64,000 nucleotides of DNA. Source: Saccharina japonica. Lineage: Eukaryota; Sar; Phaeophyceae; Laminariales; Laminariaceae. The position numbers were made by a program, and so were the translations under genes. Positions 1 to 12,500 of the stretch are shown one piece after another. Below the pieces are notes generated by a model. It did no database searches. It was not told the DNA's origin and saw nothing but the letters and a program-made list of their open reading frames with translations. Where the stretch lies: assembly GCA_008828725.1 (NCBI GenBank), contig MEHQ01003633.1, forward strand, positions 1 through 64,000, given 5' to 3'. How positions within the stretch are numbered: the stretch's first letter is position 1; each line of letters begins with the position of its first letter.

Positions 1-393
1 GTGCCTCACACGAGAGTCCAGGAAAGAGAAGAGGAAGTAACAAAAAACAAAATGTATACGTACGTAGCTAAGCAGCCAAAGAAAGTCCTAGGAAAATACG
101 GGGGGGCGGAGAGACAAAGGCAAAAGCGACCATGGCAAAAATAAAAAATAAACCAAAACAAATGGATGATGCGAGGGATTGTAGCATCGCTGTCGTGCCC
201 GCTACAACAGGCGTTACACCAAGCAAAAACATGAAAGAAAGAATTAAAAAAAAAAAAAAAATCACCAGAAATAACCAAGGGAAACAATACCCAGTTCGCC
301 ATCCACCCAGCCAGGTAGTACTTCTTCCTCATCACAGTGATAAGAACGAGAGTAACAACGAAACTAAAGAAGACGAAACGAAACGGAAAAAAA

Positions 394-482
394 AACACAA
401 CACAACACAACACAACACAACACAACACAACACAACACAACACAACACAACACAACACAACACAACACAACACAACACAACA
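394..482. repeat. (CACAA)n pentanucleotide microsatellite
   Basis: About 18 perfect copies of CACAA. They open long spurious ORFs on both strands. Confidence 0.97.
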
Positions 483-1179
483 GAGCCGCGTTCGAAGCAG
501 CTACAGAGGTGCGCGGCACGGGTAGTCTACATTACTAGTCAGCCTGGTACTGTACACTGTAATAATACCGTTTCAAAATGAATGCAAAATACTCGTAGAG
601 AAGGGGGGGGGGTGCGTTGGGATTACGGGATTACCTGTATTATTTTGTCTCAGTCGTCACTCTCGCCGATCGACCGATCGATCGCCCCTCGCGAGCTTCA
701 CCATCCATACTAGTTGGTGTTGGTTACGCACGAGAGAGAACTTCGAACCACAATCTCCCAGCTCTGCCTTTGAAGCTTCTGCTCGTCCTATCCCACCCAG
801 CCGAGGTGCCTTTGATCACGGAAGCACTTTCCACCAGTAGTATTGCTGTGTGTCGTAGGTGATCGTCTATAAGGTATGCACTCAAAGTGTGCATTAGTGC
901 CTCCGTTAGGGCTAGATTAGGGCTTGGGCTTGGGTTGACGTTAGGCGTACCAAATTCCACACTATTTCTTGAAAAGATGGTTTTTCGTGCGATCTTGTTC
1001 AGGTCGTCTACGAGTATCGTGTGGTTGTCTGCTGGTAGTGTACCAACCTTGCGATGTCAAGGTATTGCGCGCTTCTTGCTCACTTCCCCCAGAGAACACC
1101 CGGCCCGTGCTCGTCGGTCCCCTAGAGTGGACGCGACCTGCACTGACTTACGTTCTTCTGGTTGGGGAACCCCTCGTGC

Positions 1180-2000
1180 ATAACAACATGATTTTTGTTT
1201 TCGAAGTTCCCTTGAGTTCCCCATGAATATCGGGAGAGGTTGTTCCATGTCGAAAATTAAAACTTGAAAAGTGAATCGTGCATTCTGCTGGTACATACTG
1301 CTGTACCCTGTACCTGGCACCTCTTATGGGAGATGACTCTCCCATAGCCTCCTGGCACCCGCTGCCAATTCCATGGGATGCATGATGCCCTTGCTGTCTG
1401 CCTCCTGGAAGCCTGGGCAAGAGGCACGCTATCCAGGTTTCAAGGCACCAGGTATAACACGATAACATTTACTATTGTTTCAAATTAGGACAAGATTCAT
1501 TTTTCGAAATGGCACGGCAACCTCAACAAGTTTGTGTTGCTGTCCCATGTCGAAAATTGAAAGTTTTGAACATATGATACATACAAGTAGAAGTGTAGAT
1601 GACGATTCTCGCGCGTTCTAGTGCAGGCTGCCTGTATTTACGTAAATTGCTGGCGCTACACTGATGTTGCACTGTACCACCTGGCGATCTTCATGGTGCA
1701 CGCTCCGTGTCCACCTGTACGAGGCATTCGCAGTCAGCGCACATCGAGTCTTGGAGCGGAGGAGACCTGCATATGATAACATGATAACTTGTATTTTTAT
1801 AATTTTATGATGGGGTAAAATCCTGGGGAGATGCAGAAAGTGTCTCTATCTTCAACATCTTGTAGTGAGGTTTTGTGCCACGTCGAAAAATGAGACTTGG
1901 AAAATAAATATATTGTACGGTGTAGAGTGCTGTTCTCTGCCCTACTGCTATGCTGTGCCCTCTTTGTGCAGTTGGGTTACAGCAGTACAGGACACCTACT
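1180..2000. repeat. Degenerate tandem repeat, about 310-bp period, three copies
   Basis: The phrase CCATGTCGAAAATTAAAACT or a close variant recurs near 1245, 1543 and 1876. Each copy is preceded by an AT-rich segment containing ATAACA and followed by CTGCTGTACC-like text. The copies are well diverged. Confidence 0.5.
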
Positions 2001-2248
2001 AAGAAACAGGCTAATAAGAAATCCAGGCTGAGCTTTAAACGAAAATAATAAATTTGAGAGTCAATATTTCGAAATTAGTGTAGAAAGCACCGCCTCTTAA
2101 ATAAGAAACCCAGCCTGGACCAGCTTTCCTGTTTCTTATTATTCCGGGGGACCGTAGTAAATAAGACCAAATTTTGTTAGGATTGATAGAACCCCAGCTA
2201 CACAAAATCCATAGAGCCTGAGGCAGAAGAGATGTTTCGCGACCCCCA

Positions 2249-2342
2249 TTACGGAAAACATAGTAAATAGGACCGACGGTAAACACAAAAACCTATATAT
2301 TTGCCAATAACATTTGGTCCTATTTACTATGGTCCTCCGCAA
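2249..2342. mobile_element. MITE family B copy
   Basis: It starts TTACGGAAAACATAGTAAAT and ends in the reverse complement (TTTACTATGGTCCTCCGCAA), about 94 bp. The family consensus begins TTACGGGGGACCATAGTAAA. A second, partial copy starts at 2147 (GGGGGACCGTAGTAAATAAG). Confidence 0.75.
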
Positions 2343-2378
2343 TAGATGTACGCTATTGGCTATGACGCTATGGGCTAT

Positions 2379-2495
2379 ATGACCCATATCCCATATAGGC
2401 TGTACGTAGCACCTCTTAAGTCGAGGTGTGGGCCTTTATGACCCATATCCCATATAGGCTGTACGTAGCACCTCTTAAGTCGAGGTGTGGGCCTT
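2379..2495. repeat. Perfect tandem duplication, about 57 bp
   Basis: The segment GACCCATATCCCATATAGGC ... GGTGTGGGCCTTT occurs twice in a row with no visible difference, so it is a recent local duplication. Confidence 0.9.
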
Positions 2496-2941
2496 TGTTG
2501 ATAGACAAAGGCCAATCTGACGACCTCCACAAGCCTGCTGTGATTAATTTCTCTTGATTCACACCCGCTCTTTGGCAGGCACAAACAAGCCGAAATTGTA
2601 AAAACAGCTTGTCAAAATAGCGGCGCAGATATTTCGATTTCGATAAAGCGTATGATACTTTCCCATTTTTTCCCCCATTTACTGGAACGTGAAGCCTCGC
2701 GAACATTTTGCCGTCTGAAGAATTTCCAAGATTTCCAAGATTTCTTTCTTTTTTGGGGGGGGGGAATCGATGGAAATCATGGGGAACAGCTGCTCGATAA
2801 GAACGACCCTTAGTACAACAGTACTCCACGTTTTGTTTTTAGCCGCCACGTTTACTTTCAAGTCCAACCCGTACAGAGTCAGTGGGCACCCCGAGTTAAC
2901 TAGGACGCCCCTTGACATATACCAGTATGTAGGAGCTCGCG

Positions 2942-3112
2942 CAAATCTGCCCGCGCAGGCGAACTTTCTTAGGCGTGCTCGCATTGAAAATAGAGTCTTT
3001 CCAAGCACAACGATCAGTGTCAGGTGGCACACCAATATGCCTCTCTTCCTCATTAGAAACGGCATCATTTTATGCTGGCACGTCTGAGAAGTTCGCCTGC
3101 GCGGGAAGATTT
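2942..3112. mobile_element. MITE of about 170 bp with GCGCAGGCGAACTT inverted ends
   Basis: The left end AAATCTGCCCGCGCAGGCGA and the right end (reverse complement AAATCTTCCCGCGCAGGCGA) form inverted repeats of more than 20 bp with one mismatch. There is no coding capacity. I could not define a target duplication. Confidence 0.75.
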
Positions 3113-3488
3113 AGGGCTGTGTATAAACAAGCAATAATAATGAGAATTGTCTGGTCAACGAAATCCTCAACCAACGTTTTTTCGTAGTAATCTGGGGTCG
3201 CGAGTTTGGGAAGGGATAAAGAGTCCAGTCCACGTTTTTGTTTTTTTGCAGAATACGGCATATAATATATACTGTGTACGTATATACGTCAAAATCTACG
3301 TCAAGATCAAGAAACGCAATGGACTGGGCTATTTGTTGGGTGTGTGTTTTCGGTGTGTCCACTCAACGACACCCACAAGCACAGCAGTTGGTGTCCGTGA
3401 TGGCTCCTCGTCCAGACAAATCTTCTGGAAAGCAGAAAGAACCCTGGTATATTCACACTATTAATATTAGTCTTGTTATCAGTTAAAA

Positions 3489-6087
3489 ATAACGTTAGCG
3501 ATAAGCGTTTGCCGTTCTGCTCACTGGTTCATCTTGACGTCGAATACGGTGCCACTATTAGCTCCGGTTCATCTATCGCCGTCGAATACGGTGCCACCAT
3601 TCGCTCCGTTCATCTCCTACCTTCGTAGAGTCGCGCCCCTTTACATCGGTCTCCGTTCATCTCCTACCTTCGTAGTAGTCGCGCCCCTTTGCGAACAGTC
3701 TTCGCGATTTTTTTACATCGGTCGTCATCGCGCCGTGCGTTATTTCGCCCTTTTAGCGTCACACACATCATTTTCTGTCACGCACGTCGGCTGTGTTGCG
3801 CTTGGAACTGGTGGTGTGTCGTGAACCGGTATATCCACTGCTGTTTCACTGTATTAATAGTGTACTACTCGTACTACTTCAAATTCCTCGTGACGTTCGT
3901 TTTAGAACTAACGGCAGTACGTACGTGTTTGTTTTATGATACGTATATACGTTGTACGTGAACACTGCTGCGTACCTTTTTTTTAGAACATGAAGTAGGC
4001 GCCCTTCCAACGCAGCCACTACGAGTACCAAGGTCTTGGTTTCAAATCATTGATCAACCACTACATACCACTACTCGCACGGCAATATGAATGCTCTCTA
4101 CCAGCATGTCTCTACCGCCTCCCCACTGCGGCGTGCTGCTACTCTGTCTGGTGTGTACTACCAGGTATGAGAATGGTGAAGGAAATGCGTAATCACATCC
4201 TCTACGTATTAACCATTCAACATCAAGTAGGCGTCCTCCCACTGGCAGCCACTACCAAGGTCTTGGGTTCGATTCGGTGATCGGGCGGCCTCAGCCGCAA
4301 ACCCTTGTATAATATAAACATTAGTAATTACATCTTGAATAAATCATACGTACCATAGACTTTATATACATTGAAAAAATCGTTAGCGATAAGCGTTCGC
4401 CGTTCTGCTCACTGGTTCATCTTGACGTCGAATACGGTGCCACTATTAGCTCCGGTTCATCTATCGCCGTCGAATACGGTGCCACCATTCGCTCCGTTCA
4501 TCTCCTACCTTCGTAGAGTCGCGCCCCTTTACATCGGTCTCCGTTCATCTCCTACCTTCGTAGTAGTCGCGCCCCTTTGCGAACAGTCTTCGCGATTTTT
4601 TTACATCGGTCGTCATCGCGCCGTGCGTTATTTCGCCCTTTTAGCGTCACACACATCATTTTCTGTCACGCACGTCGGCTGTGTTGCGCTTGGAACTGGT
4701 GGTGTGTCGTGAACCGGTATATCCACTGCTGTTTCACTGTATTAATAGTGTACTACTCGTACTACTTCAAATTCCTCGTGACGTTCGTTTTAGAACTAAC
4801 GGCAGTACGTACGTGTTTGTTTTATGATACGTATATACGTTGTACGTGAACACTGCTGCGTACCTTTTTTTTAGAACATGAAGTAGGCGCCCTTCCAACG
4901 CAGCCACTACGAGTACCAAGGTCTTGGTTTCAAATCATTGATCAACCACTACATACCACTACTCGCACGGCAATATGAATGCTCTCTACCAGCATGTCTC
5001 TACCGCCTCCCCACTGCGGCGTGCTGCTACTCTGTCTGGTGTGTACTACCAGGTATGAGAATGGTGAAGGAAATGCGTAATCACATCCTCTACGTATTAA
5101 CCATTCAACATCAAGTAGGCGTCCTCCCACTGGCAGCCACTACCAAGGTCTTGGGTTCGATTCGGTGATCGGGCGGCCTCAGCCGCAAACCCTTGTATAA
5201 TATAAACATTAGTAATTACATCTTGAATAAATCATACGTACCATAGACTTTATATACATTGAAAAAATCGTTAGCGATAAGCGTTCGCCGTTCTGCTCAC
5301 TGGTTCATCTTGACGTCGAATACGGTGCCACTATTAGCTCCGGTTCATCTATCGCCGTCGAATACGGTGCCACCATTCGCTCCGTTCATCTCCTACCTTC
5401 GTAGAGTCGCGCCCCTTTACATCGGTCTCCGTTCATCTCCTACCTTCGTAGTAGTCGCGCCCCTTTGCGAACAGTCTTCGCGATTTTTTTACATCGGTCG
5501 TCATCGCGCCGTGCGTTATTTCGCCCTTTTAGCGTCACACACATCATTTTCTGTTACGCACGTCGGCTGTGTTGCGCTTGGAACTGGTGGTGTGTCGTGA
5601 ACCGGTATATCCACTGCTGTTTCACTGTATTAATAGTGTACTACTCGTACTACTTCAAATTCCTCGGGACGTTCGTTTTAGAACTAACGGCAGTACGTAC
5701 GTATTTGTTTTATGATACGTATATACGTTGTACGTGAACACTGCTGCGTACCTTTTTTTTAGAACATGAAGTAGGCGTCCTTCCAACGCAGCCACTACGA
5801 GTACCAAGGTCTTGGTTTCAAATCATTGATCAACCACTACATACCACTACTCGCACGGCAATATGAATGCTCTCTACCAGCATGTCTCTACCACCTCCCC
5901 ACTGCGGCGTGCTGCTACCCTGTCTGGTGTGTACTGCCAGGTATGAGAATTGTGAAGAAAATGCGTAATCACATCCTCTACGTATTAACCATTCAACAGC
6001 AAGTAGGCGTCCTCCCACTGGCAGCCACTACCAAGGTCTTGGGTTCGATTCGGTGATCGGGCGGCCTCAGCCGCAAACCCTTGTACT
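3489..6087. repeat. Three tandem 888-bp units
   Basis: Units begin near 3490, 4378 and 5266. Units 1 and 2 are almost identical. Unit 3 carries scattered substitutions (for example in the stretches near 5555, 5667 and 5700) and stops after about 820 bp. Each unit ends with AAGTAGGCG...CCACTACCAAGGTCTTGG modules, twice; the second is followed by GGGTTCGATTCGG, which resembles a tRNA B box. The ORFs repeated in each unit (113, 90 and 76 codons) show no recognisable family and just reflect the repetition. Confidence 0.97.
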
Positions 6088-6454
6088 ACTGCAAATTATA
6101 CCAGGTACAGGAAGAGGTTCCCGGCCGCGGGGTGATGCCCGCCGCTGCTCCGCGCGTTCCCGCAATAGGCGATAGATTAATATCACATAGTACCAGTACG
6201 GTAGAAACGCGGAGGCCACGAAATATGGCGACAGTACTGAGAAGCTGCGAAGGCATAACAAGCACATTAGCACTGCTCGAAAGGTCAACAGCATCAGCCG
6301 TAGCGCAGTAGCAGCAACAGCATGCTACACACCAGGTAGATGCTACTGTACGTTCTTGTACTCGACTTGCACAATTCATATCAGACCCGCTCTCTCTCAA
6401 ACTCGTCAATATGTATCCTTGACCAAACATGCCTTCCATATATAAATACTACAT

Positions 6455-6535
6455 GATGACCCGAAACATAGGGATCATTTCGATTACATGTTACTAATAG
6501 TATACAAACGATCCTTGTATTCCGGATCAGAGTGG
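6455..6535. mobile_element. MITE family E copy (about 80 bp)
   Basis: An inverted-repeat element of the type CCACTCTGACCCGAAATATA ... GGGTCAGAGTGG. This copy is degenerate. Other copies lie at 54192-54270 and 57218-57299. Confidence 0.7.
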
Positions 6536-6819
6536 TATGTTAACCTCAGATGCCGCTCCACACACCCCCCATTTCCTACGTTCGATATCAATATTGCACG
6601 TGGATGCATCAACAAGCCAGGTACACCGCGCAATCTTTCGCGCGTGAAAACATACACGCGGCAGTCACTGGCCGGCCATTTCTTTGGACAGCGACTGGGC
6701 ATTTGTTTGGACAGCGGATTGTCGTTCGAAGTTTTTTTGGGACTATTTGGGGGGGGGGGTGATTCGGCACTTGCAGCAGCGGGTGGCAGGGTAGTAGGTG
6801 CTGGGGGGGTGATGGGGAT

Positions 6820-7018
6820 TCATTGTTCGATGCGAGTCGACGAGGGAAGGAAAGGCTGAAGTCTTCTCGCGATAAAAATGCAAGACAAGAACCGTAGTGG
6901 GGGAGGAGGGAGAGGAGCCTACTTTGTGACCCCGGATCTGAGTTACGACTAGGGAGGAGAGAGAAAGGAAGGGCGAAGATAATAAATGGGATGGACAAAA
7001 AAAAAAAAAAAAAAAAAA
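6820..7018 (-). repeat. Dispersed repeat, inverted copy of 60310-60510
   Basis: The stretch with GTCGACGAGGGAAGG, GTAGTGGGGGAGGAGGGAGA and CCCGGATCTGAGTTACGACT, ending in an A run, is the reverse complement of sequence at about 60310-60510. The A run at the end could mark a retroposed sequence, but I see no coding content. Confidence 0.75.
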
Positions 7019-7110
7019 TGTAAATAAGGGTACTGGGTCAAGGGTCAAGGGGGGTAGGAAAGTTTGCAGTAGAGATACTCATAAAGAAGGCGATTATGTT
7101 TCAAGTCTGT

Positions 7111-7476
7111 TACAGGGGACCATAGTAAGTAGGACGTATATTGTTAGTGAAAATGGGTAATACATACCTGGTACATATACAGTACGCGACAGCAGTTAAG
7201 AATCTCCTATTTCGGCTGAGGCTCGCGGCTTGATGTCATGCCAACGTTGAGCACAGGCTTTCAACGACTATTATAAAGGATTTAGAGTGGCGTCCTTGCT
7301 GAGCACAAATGCTTAGCTGTAAATTCTTCGAAGTCTGTAAAAACTCAGCCTGAAATTCTTAACTACCAGATTCTTAACACCTGTCGCGTACTGTATACTG
7401 TATGCAGGTTTTTTTTATTACCGTAGGTCCTGTTTACTATTATCTCTGTTATATGATGGTCCACCGTAATAGTTTC
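7111..7476. mobile_element. Family B MITE interrupted by an insertion
   Basis: The left arm GGGGACCATAGTAAGTAGGA is at 7111 and the right arm, GGTCCTGTTTACTATTATCT ... GGTCCACCGTAA, is at 7426-7471. The roughly 290 bp between them is unrelated. It starts and ends with CGCGACAG/CTGTCGCG next to GTATATACAGTA/TACTGTATAC, so it is itself bounded by inverted repeats. Confidence 0.6.
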
Positions 7477-7852
7477 GGCAAGTAGTTAGATTTGAATCGT
7501 AACATGTAGGCATGTTTGAAGTAATTGTATAGTATTAAGTACCTGGTATTCATTCATTCCCTCTCATATATGGATGGTATAATTTGAACCAAGGCTACGT
7601 AGATGGCAAATAAAATATAGGTTAACAACATATTTTTATCACAATAAAGTTCCTTAACATTACATCACACAATGTTACTATTACTACATGAGCGCGATGG
7701 GAGTGATATGGGAAATTGCATGTGGAAATTCTACCGCAGCAAACAATGCTGAGGGACATGTCAAAACGTTATTTACTCCGCTGCAAAGACAGGCTGAAAC
7801 AGAGGAAAATGACGGAAACAAAATATACCCAGCTACTATTAATACTGCAGTG

Positions 7853-8025
7853 CCGGCCCGCTCATAAGAAACAGAAATCAGGCTTAGGCTGACTTTCTTA
7901 TTTGAGAAAGGGGTGTTTCCCGCACTAACTTCAGTATAATAGCTGTCGACTTTCTTATTTCCCCCTTAATGTTTAGGCTGAGTTTCTTGTGGGGCACTTC
8001 TTATGAGAGGACCGGTAGATGATGT
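7853..8025. mobile_element. MITE-like inverted repeat
   Basis: CCGGCCCGCTCATAAGAAAC at the left and GGCACTTCTTATGAGAGGAC at the right are roughly inverted. AGGCTGA(C/G)TTTCTT modules lie inside. Related text (AATAAGAAA(T/C)CCAGGCTG) occurs at about 2000-2145. Confidence 0.5.
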
Positions 8026-9373
8026 AGATATTCCAAGGCCCCGCGCCGGCCGCATGGGTCGTCGGTTAGGTCTCTGGGCAAACCCTCACCAGTCAGTGCA
8101 GTCGAGGAAGGCGATCACGCTGCTCGAAAAAGCGAGCGAACCGGTTCGCCTCATCATGTCGACGAAAGTGATCTCCAATCACCAATCACGGACCATTACA
8201 TTCACAAATTTGCCGACTGGCGGAGAAATAGGTGACACCGTCACACTGTCTTTGGAAACCGGCTTTCTATATTGAAGTGAACATGCTCAGACGGACGTTT
8301 TCACGGTTTGGCGTACTTCTGCACCGGTGCTAACCGCACGGCCTCGCGGGCAGGCCCTCCCCGGGTGAAGTCCAGGGAGGCGGGCACGATGGTGGAAGAA
8401 GCAAGCGGAAAATATACATTGCGCCGATAAAAAGGGCCTCGAAGCTCGCAGCGCCCTCGGAACCCACGTGTTGCGACGACGCGCATCTGGGTATCATATA
8501 AATATATGTACATATATATATATATTCGTAGTTATTTAATCATTATATTATTAATATTAATAGTTGCATTATACAAGCAAAGGGCAGTGAGGCCGAAGTA
8601 CCATAAGAAAGAGTAGGTCGACAAGCAAATGCAGTACGGTGAAATTCGTGCGATCGTATATACAAGAGGCATGTATGATACCTGGTACAGGATATCGTAC
8701 CGGGGACCGGGGCTAGACCCTGCGACAAGTTTTCAACAAATGCGTCAAAACTATCAAACTGGTGTAGTGTACGTCCGCACTAGGGGGTATACACGATGTA
8801 TGCCAAGATTGCGTAGCACAGGTTGGCAGTGCTTTGCAGGCAGGCACGAAAGGATCAAAGGAACAAATCAAACAGAGGTAAGACACGAGGCTTGAGGCTG
8901 TCCAGTGCCTCATCAACCTCCATCGATGAACTGTCCAGTGTCTGCATGTACGAGTAGCTGTAACCACTCCCCGTTTTCGATTCTTACGTAGCCGATCGGG
9001 CTACGCGCGCGTTTTGTTTCCCATAGTATTTGTGCTGGCTCTGAGTTCAAGCACAAATACCTTCTCATGCATCGTGTTAGGATGCTGATAAAGCATATAC
9101 TTAGTGTATACTGGTACCTGTTTATATTAAGCAGTGCCCCCCTCCCTCGAACTTCAGATCGCTCGGTTTGACAGTAAAGGCGGTGCAAGTCACGAGTACC
9201 TCAGGTGCTACGACGTACCTGGTTCGAAGCATAACACGTTCGAAAGGTTTTATAGGTCCTGGTATTTTCCAGCTGTTCTAGCTCTAGCCAAGCTCTTAGC
9301 ATTGGATTATAGTTATTCGTGCATCCCACACTCAAAGACCTCTCCGACTTTCTATTTGTCTTACATCTTACAG

Positions 9374-9599
9374 ATGACGCGCTTCCGAGTAGTGGCTACG
9401 GCTACCGCACTTGCTCTGGCGGCACACAGTGGCTCGCAGAGTACCGGCGTGGCCGCTGCAAGCGCTGCAGACGATATCTGCGCCGCAGGATCCAAGGAAG
9501 GGTCGTGTGTAGTGCCGCTGCAAGAGGAAACCACCACCAAGGCCTCTGAAGGGTTGCTTGGCGGGTTATCTCTGGGGTTTGCTTCCAGCCTCTTCTTCC
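9374..9599 (+). CDS. LOX1 exon 1: start codon and signal peptide
   Basis: The ATG at 9374 is followed by a basic residue pair and a hydrophobic run (VVATATALALAA), which is a signal-peptide pattern with likely cleavage near AHS. A Ser/Thr/Ala-rich linker with two Cys follows. The reading frame stays open upstream to 9134, so an earlier start is possible; I chose 9374 because the signal peptide starts there. The exon ends at a good donor (C|GTAAGTGC), leaving one base of a codon. Assignment to LOX1 is inferred from strand, spacing and phase match with exon 2. Confidence 0.6.
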
Positions 9600-12500
9600 G
9601 TAAGTGCGGCTTAGGCTCTCCACGAATGATACATCCCTCGACCGTGTTACTAAAAAGTGTCCTATGTATATACTCATAACGTTTTTCGTACAATAGAAAG
9701 GGAAAAAACAAAAGCTCCTACAGGTCGGTGTCAGAACGTGAACCACCTGCCTCCACAGCAGTAGTAATACTCTATCGATACCTCGTCCTCGACTCGCTTC
9801 CAGATCAACTTAATCACAATACGTGGGCTGTCTCGAAGACGTAATTAGTAGATCGTGCATAATTTTCGTGCAGACTGGGGCAACGCCTTCTCGTTCACAC
9901 ATGTTGCTGGTGTTGATTTTCTCAAGTTAACTCGGCGCCAAAAATATAGTGCGTAATCACGGCACAGGCTCCAAAAATCTCTGGAGTGGAAGAATGCCTC
10001 TCAGGAAAAATTTAGAAACTCATAAAACAGTGCGCATCAACTGATAAATGCTGAACAGGTTCGAGAGATGCAGACACGACGCTACCGCAGGACCCGAAGG
10101 CTGACACCGCCTCCCGCAAGAAGCAGCTGCTTGAGTCACGAGAGATATACCGCTGGAGCACAGAGGTAAGAGCTAAACACCAGGGGAATGCAAACACAAG
10201 AATTTTCAATAGTCGTCTACTATTAAGAGTTTTCATTGGGCGGTATAAGTTTCTAGGCTGGTCAGTCAGCGCTGTGACTCAGTTACCCCATTCAGAACTG
10301 AAAAACTTATTCCACACTAATTCCAAGTAGTTTGTCCCCAAATATGTGGTACTATAATATTAACCCTCTTAGGACTGCAGTCCCATTTTGGGGAAAAACC
10401 ACTCTAATTCCAAGCAATTTGTCCCCAAAACGGGACTCCAGTCCTATGAGGCTTAAGCCAGTAGGGTGGCGTTTCTAACCAACATATATTAAAAAATTAA
10501 AAAAACAACAGCTGTGAGCTCGAGGATTCCGTCGAAACTCATCTTTGGTAGCTGAGTGTAATACTTCGATCGCGCGTACTTACGGATTTTATATGTCCTC
10601 ATGTAGGATGTACATCCCGTATGAGGGGGACACAATCTGATATATACGATAGGCGTCTCGATTTTTGTCGATCATCAATTCTCCAGATGGATGGAGAAAA
10701 GGGAAGTTTAAACGTCCCGTCAGCCGTAATAATAAGACCACGGAGGAACTTGTCCTCCCCTCACCCCGGATTTCCTACTGCCTGGAATAGCTATTATGGA
10801 AGATGTTGTTTACAGGATAGAAATTCCTCCGTTCTTTTGACACGCTGCATTCGAACATTCGCCTCGTTTGTGTTTTAGAGACAGCGGAGGTATTATATCA
10901 GCTTGGTGTCTTGTCTGCAGCAACTTATGATACGCGTATCGCAAGATTGGCCGTACGCAGTCCGTCAACCGACGTCTACACCTCGACTTTGGGGTGCTGC
11001 AGTGTTCGAAGTTGGGACATATTCGGAAGACACAAAATGAGACAAATAAAAAAGGGCAGCGGCCAAAAACAGGTACACCTGGTCCGTTCGGGGCCAAAAA
11101 CAGGTACATACTAAAATCAAGTTTAAAACGCACCCCACGAACCTGCCACTCCTTGCAATGCAAAGAAGAGTTTTTTTCATGCTCTTCGTGCTCGCCCGGT
11201 GGCTACGTATACGAGTAGCTGCTATTAATAGTACGAGGAACGAACGCCTGCTGCTGTATTCTCCCTTCTCAACTTTTGTGACACCCCTGGTATTCCAAGT
11301 CAACCACAATCCCGAAGGGGAGCCTTCTATCTCGTATTATTTCGGCGGAGGTAGGCAGGCAAATATGTGTGTGTGTCGCTCGAGTGGCGTGTAGTGCGAG
11401 GTGCGAAGGGAGAAGGGGGTCTCCGCGTACGTCGGCATTTGTATAGGGGGCATAGGGTGGAACTATGAAGGGCCTCTGATTGGCTTAAAAACGACCAAAA
11501 AAGGTGAAAGTCAAGCAGAGTAGACAAAATCAGGTATACCTGGGTTTTGAAGAGGCAAAAACCGGTACAACGAGTTTTGGACCAATGGCAGCGCACGTGG
11601 AGTGCGTTTTTGACTTGGTTTTAAGTATGTACATGATTTTGGCCGCAAAAGGACGAGGTATACCTTTTTTTGGCCGCTGCCCAATAAACAATTACCTCGA
11701 ACTGAACGTTTGCACTTCACTTGCAGACAGCCACAACTCCTCTCGAGAAAGTACAGCCCGTGAAATTAAGGCACATTTCTGATGGAGTGTGTGACGGCGT
11801 CGGGGGCGCCAGACAACAGTCCTGGGCAGCCAGAATCGACACACGGGGTGTTTTCTAGCTGGTGTTTTCGTGCACTCAAAGTTGTCAGCCAGCAGCACAA
11901 ACAAATCGCGTCGTCGCTAAATCTGTATTTTCGTATTTTCACCCGCCGGCAGCAATTAATATTTAATACCTTCCCTTCTTCCCCTCGCTGCCTCGGCAAA
12001 GTTTTTGCTTTGGCATGGCCCATAGCGAGGGGGGGGGTCTTTCTAGCGAGCAAGGCTAGGCTCACCCTCAAGCGGACCGATACCTTCTTGCTGCTGCGCA
12101 CCCGCCGCGAAGCGTGTGCAGCGGTAGAGTTGGATCGGCACTGGTGCGTTAGGCGCAAAAGTTCAGATGCACGGGCCTTTTTGGCCGTCGGTGTAGACAG
12201 CAATGTCCATCTCACTTTTGTGCGCGGAGGCAGACGCCATCAGAAAGGTGGACGGACATTATGTACACGGCCCTAGGTGTGTTTGCTAGAGGGAGCTGTA
12301 CTGTCTCAGTAACCTGGCTTCGCCATCAAAGGAGGAGGGAGCGTGTGGCGACGAGCTGTTGTTGGACTGGTCAATCCCTTCAGCGCGAGAAATTTTATTT
12401 TCCAGACCAAGCACCCTGAGTGCAACGAGGGAGAAAGCGAGGAGCCGACTGGGAAGGACAACAACGAGAGCGAGTACGGACGGAGCAGGTCGAGTGTGGT

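Larger units (their letters stand above)
1..9373. other. Intergenic region upstream of LOX1
   Basis: I found no gene with recognisable homology here. The stretch holds a pentanucleotide microsatellite, degenerate repeats around 1.2-2.0 kb, several MITEs, three 888-bp tandem units and a GC-rich patch near 8.0-8.5 kb. That patch contains a 90-codon + strand ORF (8003-8275) of unknown nature. The ORFs that exist are short, repeated or low complexity. I could not place a promoter with confidence. Confidence 0.6.

Noticed and set aside
6-581. Overlapping ORFs at the window start
   Set aside because: Produced by the CACAA microsatellite read in several frames.
3534-6056. Repeated ORFs of 113, 90 and 76 codons in the 888-bp units
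   Set aside because: They recur only because the DNA is tandemly repeated. They overlap each other in different frames and have no family pattern.
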